Position numbers and translations under genes: made by a program. A model generated the notes under the pieces. It was not told the DNA's origin, ran no database searches, and saw only the letters and a list, made by a program, of their open reading frames with translations. Shown one piece after another: positions 16,201 through 19,131 of a stretch of DNA of 19,131 nucleotides. This DNA comes from CBDUQP01 sp965369385 (GTDB lineage: Bacteria > Planctomycetota > Phycisphaerae > SM23-33). The stretch covers positions 1-19,131 of the forward strand of contig CBDUQP010000059.1 in assembly GCA_965369385.1 (NCBI GenBank). Reading direction: 5' to 3'. How positions within the stretch are numbered: position 1 is the stretch's first letter; each line of letters opens with the position of its first letter.

Positions 16201-18372
16201 GTTTACGCTGGGTCCGCTGGGCTTGTTTCCGCTCCAGATTGCTTCGTCGATAGAGGCGACTATTTTTGACGGCTGGCCGGCGTTAAGGTTTCGCGACAGG
16301 TATTCGCGTGAAAACGCGATGAACTCTGTTCCCTGCGATATGACGGCTTGGATGTTAAGTGCCTTGAGCGTGTCGGCCGGTTGTCCCTGGCGGGGCAGGG
16401 TGTCCATTGCGGTCATTGCCGCGAGGTTGGGCACAGCATAGAGCCTGGCTGCGGCTCCGGAGTCAATGAACTTTCCGGGTGCGAACAGGCGACTGCTGTA
16501 TTTCTTCTCGGTGGCGGCTTTGCTGAAATGGGTTACGGAGCCTGACAGGGCGTTGGCGGATTGCCTTGCGGTGGTGAACAGTGCGGTGTAGCAGGACTTG
16601 CCTTCGGTATCGAGCCGCATGTTCGGCGAATCATCACCATGGATGAGCGTCCATGTTTTGTGCATATCTCCGAGGTTGACGCTCATGTGCAGCAGTATGT
16701 TGCGGTTACGGACGATGGTGTTACGGATGGTGATACCGTTATCGAGAGCAACCAGTTTTGCTTTCAGCTCCGCTTGGCGGGTATTGCAGATATCAATCGT
16801 ATCTGCCATGAGGCTGTCGTAGCGATTGATTGCAAGGGGGATGAGCAGCTTTCTCTTGGCTTCTGGATCGTTCTTGAAGCTCTCGTTCCAGTCTGGCTTG
16901 AGGAGTTTCTTGTTTGCCAGGAATCGGCGGATGCTGTTCCATGTGCGATCTTCAAGTTCAAGCTGCTCGCGTTTGGGCGTGAGTTTGGCGATGGTGGCTT
17001 TGGCATCTTCGAACTTGCCTGCCACTGTGGTCAGCTCATTTTGCATCGACTCGAGTTTCTTCTTGTCTTCCTCGGTCTTGGCATTGAACTTCTCGATCCT
17101 CTTGGTGAGCAACGCATGGCGGTCGAGTATCCGCATCTGCGCCATGGCGATCTTGATTCGCAGCGGCCGGAGGATTTCGACGATGGTTCCGCTGGCTTTT
17201 GCGGCCTGGTGCTTGAGCAGCCGAATTGTCGGCTTGTAGGCATTGCTCATATCCGCGCCTTGGGGTATTGTGCGGATTTTGTCGGCGCCTCTGCGCAGTA
17301 TTTTTGCCGCCAGTTGGAAGAACTCCAGTTCCTCTTGGAGCATCTTCTTGCGGTCTTCGAGGGTTTTGGTATTTGCGTTTATGGCGGCTGTCTTGTCCCG
17401 GAAGATCGTGCCGTAGAATTCGCGTGCCCCAAGGTTATTCATGGTCTGCCCGTCAAAGAAGCAGAGAATAACATCGCGTGCGGGTGGGTTCTTGGCGAAG
17501 TCTTCTGCCATTTGCAGCAGGATGGCGCAGTTGGCGGCATCTCTTGCGCCAGGCGCGAGCATGGGGATTTCGGATAGCGAGTCGAGCGATGCGGCGAATA
17601 CGACAGTTTCGCGTTTGTCGGTATCGAAACTATCGGCCTTGGTGCCCTTGATAATCGCGATCACGTTCTTGCCGGATAGTTGCTTCCACTCGCAGGCAGC
17701 CTTGATCGTCATGTCTGCCGAACCGGTCAGGAGCCCGAGTTTTGTCGCATCGGCCTTGCTGATGTAGAATCGCGGCAGAAGGACGGGGATGGTGTCGTGG
17801 TGCCATGCATGTGCCGCAGGTTTGGTGTCGTCGCCGACGAAGACCACGGCGATAGCGCCAAATGCGAAGGCGTCACGCCAGTATTGGTTGGAGTCGAAGT
17901 CGACCAGAACGATCTTGCCTTTTGCCGTGTTCCTGCCGTATTCGTGTGCGCGGCCGCCGCGCACGTAGATCGTCTTTCCCTTGAGACCTTCGGCGGGAGT
18001 GATCGACGCTTGCGTCGCATTCGGGCGGGCGGCGTAAAGCACCTGCTTGCCGTCTTTGGCAATAATCTGTTTGCCATTCACGTACAGTTCGCACTGGGTG
18101 TTGATCGGCTGGACTACAGGTACGTCCTGTGTCATGACCGACTCGATACCCTTGATGCTACGGAGGCGTGCTTCAATGTATGCGGCGGCCTTCAGACTTC
18201 CATCGGCAAGGCCGCTTCGGCGATGCGGAGTGGACGTGAGTTCCTTGACATCCTTGAGGAACTTCATCTCGGTGGCGTCTGCGGCACTTGCGCTGCGGGG
18301 CATTGTCAACGCGCCGGCTGCGACAATCAGGGCCAGTGAGAATGCTACGGGGAACCTTAACCTACTCATCAT
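13222..18372 (-). CDS. Giant FtsX-type ABC permease with PA plus degenerate M28 peptidase-like ectodomain (1716 aa)
   Basis: Ordinary MacB/LolC permeases are about 400-650 residues; this one is 1716. In order: signal peptide (about 1-30); M28-like N-terminus with PA domain (about 130-225, KGKIVLVDFD, FGAIAVVFVG); M28 core (about 255-330) interrupted by a charged coiled-coil insert (about 331-550) and resuming at about 555-705; beta-rich region (about 735-960); three membrane segments (about 1001-1020, 1036-1054, 1060-1083); FtsX first helix after basic MRRRPLRT (about 1128-1150); extracytoplasmic domain (1151-1427); three FtsX helices (about 1428-1446, 1472-1492, 1518-1538); cytosolic tail (about 1556-1716). 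The M28 metal and catalytic residues are mostly replaced (Ser262, Gln309-Thr310, Gly663). The start is ATG 18372, set by GGAGG 8 nt upstream; it overlaps the upstream ATPase gene by 11 nt. It is predicted to work with that ATPase. Confidence 0.9.
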   Translation of the reverse strand: MMSRLRFPVAFSLALIVAAGALTMPRSASAADATEMKFLKDVKELTSTPHRRSGLADGSLKAAAYIEARLRSIKGIESVMTQDVPVVQPINTQCELYVNGKQIIAKDGKQVLYAARPNATQASITPAEGLKGKTIYVRGGRAHEYGRNTAKGKIVLVDFDSNQYWRDAFAFGAIAVVFVGDDTKPAAHAWHHDTIPVLLPRFYISKADATKLGLLTGSADMTIKAACEWKQLSGKNVIAIIKGTKADSFDTDKRETVVFAASLDSLSEIPMLAPGARDAANCAILLQMAEDFAKNPPARDVILCFFDGQTMNNLGAREFYGTIFRDKTAAINANTKTLEDRKKMLQEELEFFQLAAKILRRGADKIRTIPQGADMSNAYKPTIRLLKHQAAKASGTIVEILRPLRIKIAMAQMRILDRHALLTKRIEKFNAKTEEDKKKLESMQNELTTVAGKFEDAKATIAKLTPKREQLELEDRTWNSIRRFLANKKLLKPDWNESFKNDPEAKRKLLIPLAINRYDSLMADTIDICNTRQAELKAKLVALDNGITIRNTIVRNRNILLHMSVNLGDMHKTWTLIHGDDSPNMRLDTEGKSCYTALFTTARQSANALSGSVTHFSKAATEKKYSSRLFAPGKFIDSGAAARLYAVPNLAAMTAMDTLPRQGQPADTLKALNIQAVISQGTEFIAFSREYLSRNLNAGQPSKIVASIDEAIWSGNKPSGPSVNSAAGGSALNTQPVTGAIIALSFGAAAPAVSETPPGTSSFIIRKTGATGFYDMPARYGELTRWLPLAVTFDAATEDGPSRGLVSQIISDDAKATAMKPGALAGITVTRVRPKCIVTYGSARPAIIKTLAMRDISTAEFPKKEFLLLEQTDIIGVFAPYNASGIKLFNKRGAVLLNNSKEFPNGTGISVIDPFEHPEALAITANDILTLNAARLTLLYDNKIDQPTLRELSSRASELNDPATHRKDGKADNRTHEERCGDQAASAEISRRVYNPLVGVLTDLVTAVVLLLLLAIPFSFALERLIIGTPHIYQQIGWFTAFFMATFGVLFLVNPAFRIASTPIIIFLAFAIILLSTLVIFIMLRKLQTEISKMRGLSSSVHSADVSRLSTMMAAVSMGISTMRRRPLRTFLTATTVVLLTFTILTFASFGSEWGIRRTYEGPMSDSSPRILVRKQLWGEIPRGKLDMLRGHFSRVAEVIPNYWVAPTAAEVATASTTGENTAMIVTDMNVSKIMKINAAIGLDSRHLQRQPNLKKQLTGKLELLDGNGIFLTHTQQIVLGLTHADIGKTLIYGGQTFVFAGTINDAMSGMTLIDGSEICPVDYQSSAGGSSTSIKQEDEEQEGANDMESAQFLRYNLDDVVVISPAMAERMIGKVRSISMYAKDPKDLSEIAGMATTVAMLPTYVGEKGGVFRLLFTSLSSASGASDLLVPVLLGGLIIFATMLGSVSDREREIYTFSSLGLAPAHVASLFFAEAAMYAVVGGMGGYLLGQSVARAMAWLGTVFEFSVPAMNYSSTNAIVTILIVMGTVLISTIYPAMKASRSANPGIQRSWQIPKPEGDLFDILFPFTVSQYDIIGVVSFLQEHFDNYSDASLGVFAASESHIFRQCDGEMLGFGSTVALAPFDLGVDQRFVLLSQPSDIDGINEIRILLHRLAGAHGDWRRSNRTFIDDLRKQLLIWRSLGDDVMDHYRQKTLDNWENFPIKDVNSDNIGELA

Positions 18373-19131
18373 TCTCCTCGCCTCCGATAGCACCGGTTTG
18401 AACGGTGACTTCACTTCGGTCTACAAATCGTTCGACCATTCCATCGCGAACCCACATGATCCTGTGGGCCATGTCGATAAGCCTGTGGTCGTGCGTGGCA
18501 CATATCACGGTAACGCCTCTTTCCTTGTTGAGACGCATAAGTATGTCATGGACTTCCGCACCTGTCTTGAGGTCCAGATTGCCAGTGGGTTCGTCACATA
18601 GCAGGACGGACGGGTTATTTGCCATCGATCTGGCGATAGCTGTTCGCTGCTGCTGTCCGCCGGACATTTCGATGGGCTTGTGGAACCATCGATCTGCCAG
18701 TCCGACCATTTCGAGCAGCCCCATTCCGCGATCTCTGGCTTCGTCAGGAGCGGTTCCGGAAAACGCCATGGGTACAGTAACGTTCTCGAGTGCGGTCATG
18801 TATTGGACAAGGTTGTATGACTGGAAGATATACCCGATCTTGCGGCAACGCAGGAACGCCAGTTCCACCGCGTTGAGCTGGGCGACGTCGACTTCGTCGA
18901 TGAAGACTCTACCTGAAGTGGGTGAGTCCAGCCCGCCTATCATGTTAAAGAAGGTACTCTTTCCAGATCCAGACGGTCCCATGACGCAGATAAACTCGCC
19001 ACGGTACAGTTCAACATCAATCCCGCGGAGTGCCTGGGTTGTCACCTCGCCCATCTGATAGAACTTCTTCAGATGTCGCGTTCTAATGATGACAGGGCGA
19101 CTGGCGCCCTCGGCATGTCGCGTTAGGTCCG
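18362..19131 (-). CDS. ABC transporter ATP-binding protein, LolD/MacB type (first ATPase; N-terminus beyond the right edge)
   Basis: The motifs are Walker A GPSGSGKST, Q-loop YIFQS, signature MSGGQQQR, Walker B LLCDEP and H-loop ATHDH. They mark a cytosolic ATPase that energises FtsX-type permeases. An ATG at 19054 is internal: the frame stays open to the window edge, and the residues before it (VIIRTRHLKKFYQ, then MGEV) form the usual N-terminal strand of the ABC fold ahead of the A-loop. The true start is therefore at or beyond 19131, and at least 256 residues are visible. Its TAG stop overlaps the start of the giant FtsX gene by 11 nt, a strong sign that the two make one transporter. It is clearly related to the ATPase at 10321-11046 but differs through the helical domain. 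Confidence 0.93.
   Translation of the reverse strand, partial: DLTRHAEGASRPVIIRTRHLKKFYQMGEVTTQALRGIDVELYRGEFICVMGPSGSGKSTFFNMIGGLDSPTSGRVFIDEVDVAQLNAVELAFLRCRKIGYIFQSYNLVQYMTALENVTVPMAFSGTAPDEARDRGMGLLEMVGLADRWFHKPIEMSGGQQQRTAIARSMANNPSVLLCDEPTGNLDLKTGAEVHDILMRLNKERGVTVICATHDHRLIDMAHRIMWVRDGMVERFVDRSEVTVQTGAIGGEENDE
18381..18385 (-). promoter_or_regulatory. Ribosome binding site that sets the giant FtsX permease start
   Basis: GGAGG on the minus strand lies 8 nt before the tandem ATGATG (18372-18367), inside the end of the upstream ATPase gene. It rejects the longer start at 18414 and gives a clean signal peptide. Confidence 0.7.

Noticed and set aside
16561..17577. 338-codon plus-strand open frame opposite the giant FtsX gene
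   Set aside because: It is antisense to the coiled-coil and M28 region, has no recognisable domain or ribosome site, and mirrors codon bias of the real gene.
13222..18372. Active secreted M28 aminopeptidase
   Set aside because: The key His and Glu positions of the M28 motifs are substituted (Ser262, Gln309, Thr310, Gly663), so an active enzyme is not supported.

Overview
The window looks like a chromosomal segment of a Planctomycetota bacterium, most likely of class Phycisphaerae. This is an inference from several things together: DUF6785/OPT-like giant membrane proteins beside ABC-FtsX genes, a linker rich in 'TTQPT'-type Thr/Gln/Pro repeats, many secreted proteins with FG-GAP or serine protease domains, and a 'LVI.QTPENH' C-terminal motif. 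I see no rRNA, tRNA, CRISPR array, insertion sequence or phage gene. No gene-free stretch reaches 300 bases; the longest gap is the divergent leader at 3708-3948.

Left part (1-7454), an envelope and secretion block. The 3' end of a plus-strand gene (to 571) converges on a minus-strand gene pair across a strong hairpin at 634-682. The pair is a PDZ-less S1C (HtrA-type) serine protease (2709-3707) followed 27 nt later by a large secreted DUF3352-like protein (702-2681). A divergent intergenic region with two inverted repeats and a leader hairpin separates them from a plus-strand pair: an FG-GAP/VCBS calcium-binding propeller protein (3949-6420) and a transglutaminase-like lipoprotein. The lipoprotein frame is broken by one extra G in a GGGG run (7149-7152).

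Right part (7498-19131), one long minus-strand gene cluster, transcribed right to left. In order it encodes: an ABC ATPase (open at the right edge), a 1716-residue FtsX-type permease, an OPT-like membrane protein of 684 residues, a second ABC ATPase, a 225-residue membrane protein with a Thr/Pro linker, and a second OPT-like (DUF6785-like) membrane protein of 701 residues. Junctions are an 11-nt overlap, a 4-nt overlap, then gaps of 124, 24 and 15 nt.

The giant permease is the most striking object. A signal peptide is followed by a PA domain inside an M28-type metallopeptidase fold. That fold is interrupted by a long coiled-coil insert and has lost most of its zinc and catalytic residues. After it come a beta-rich region, seven predicted membrane segments with an FtsX core, and a roughly 160-residue cytosolic tail. 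I infer an ATP-driven envelope machine that uses a dead peptidase as a binding or mechanotransmission ectodomain, co-expressed with two OPT-like proteins that may move peptides or another solute. The substrate cannot be read from the sequence.
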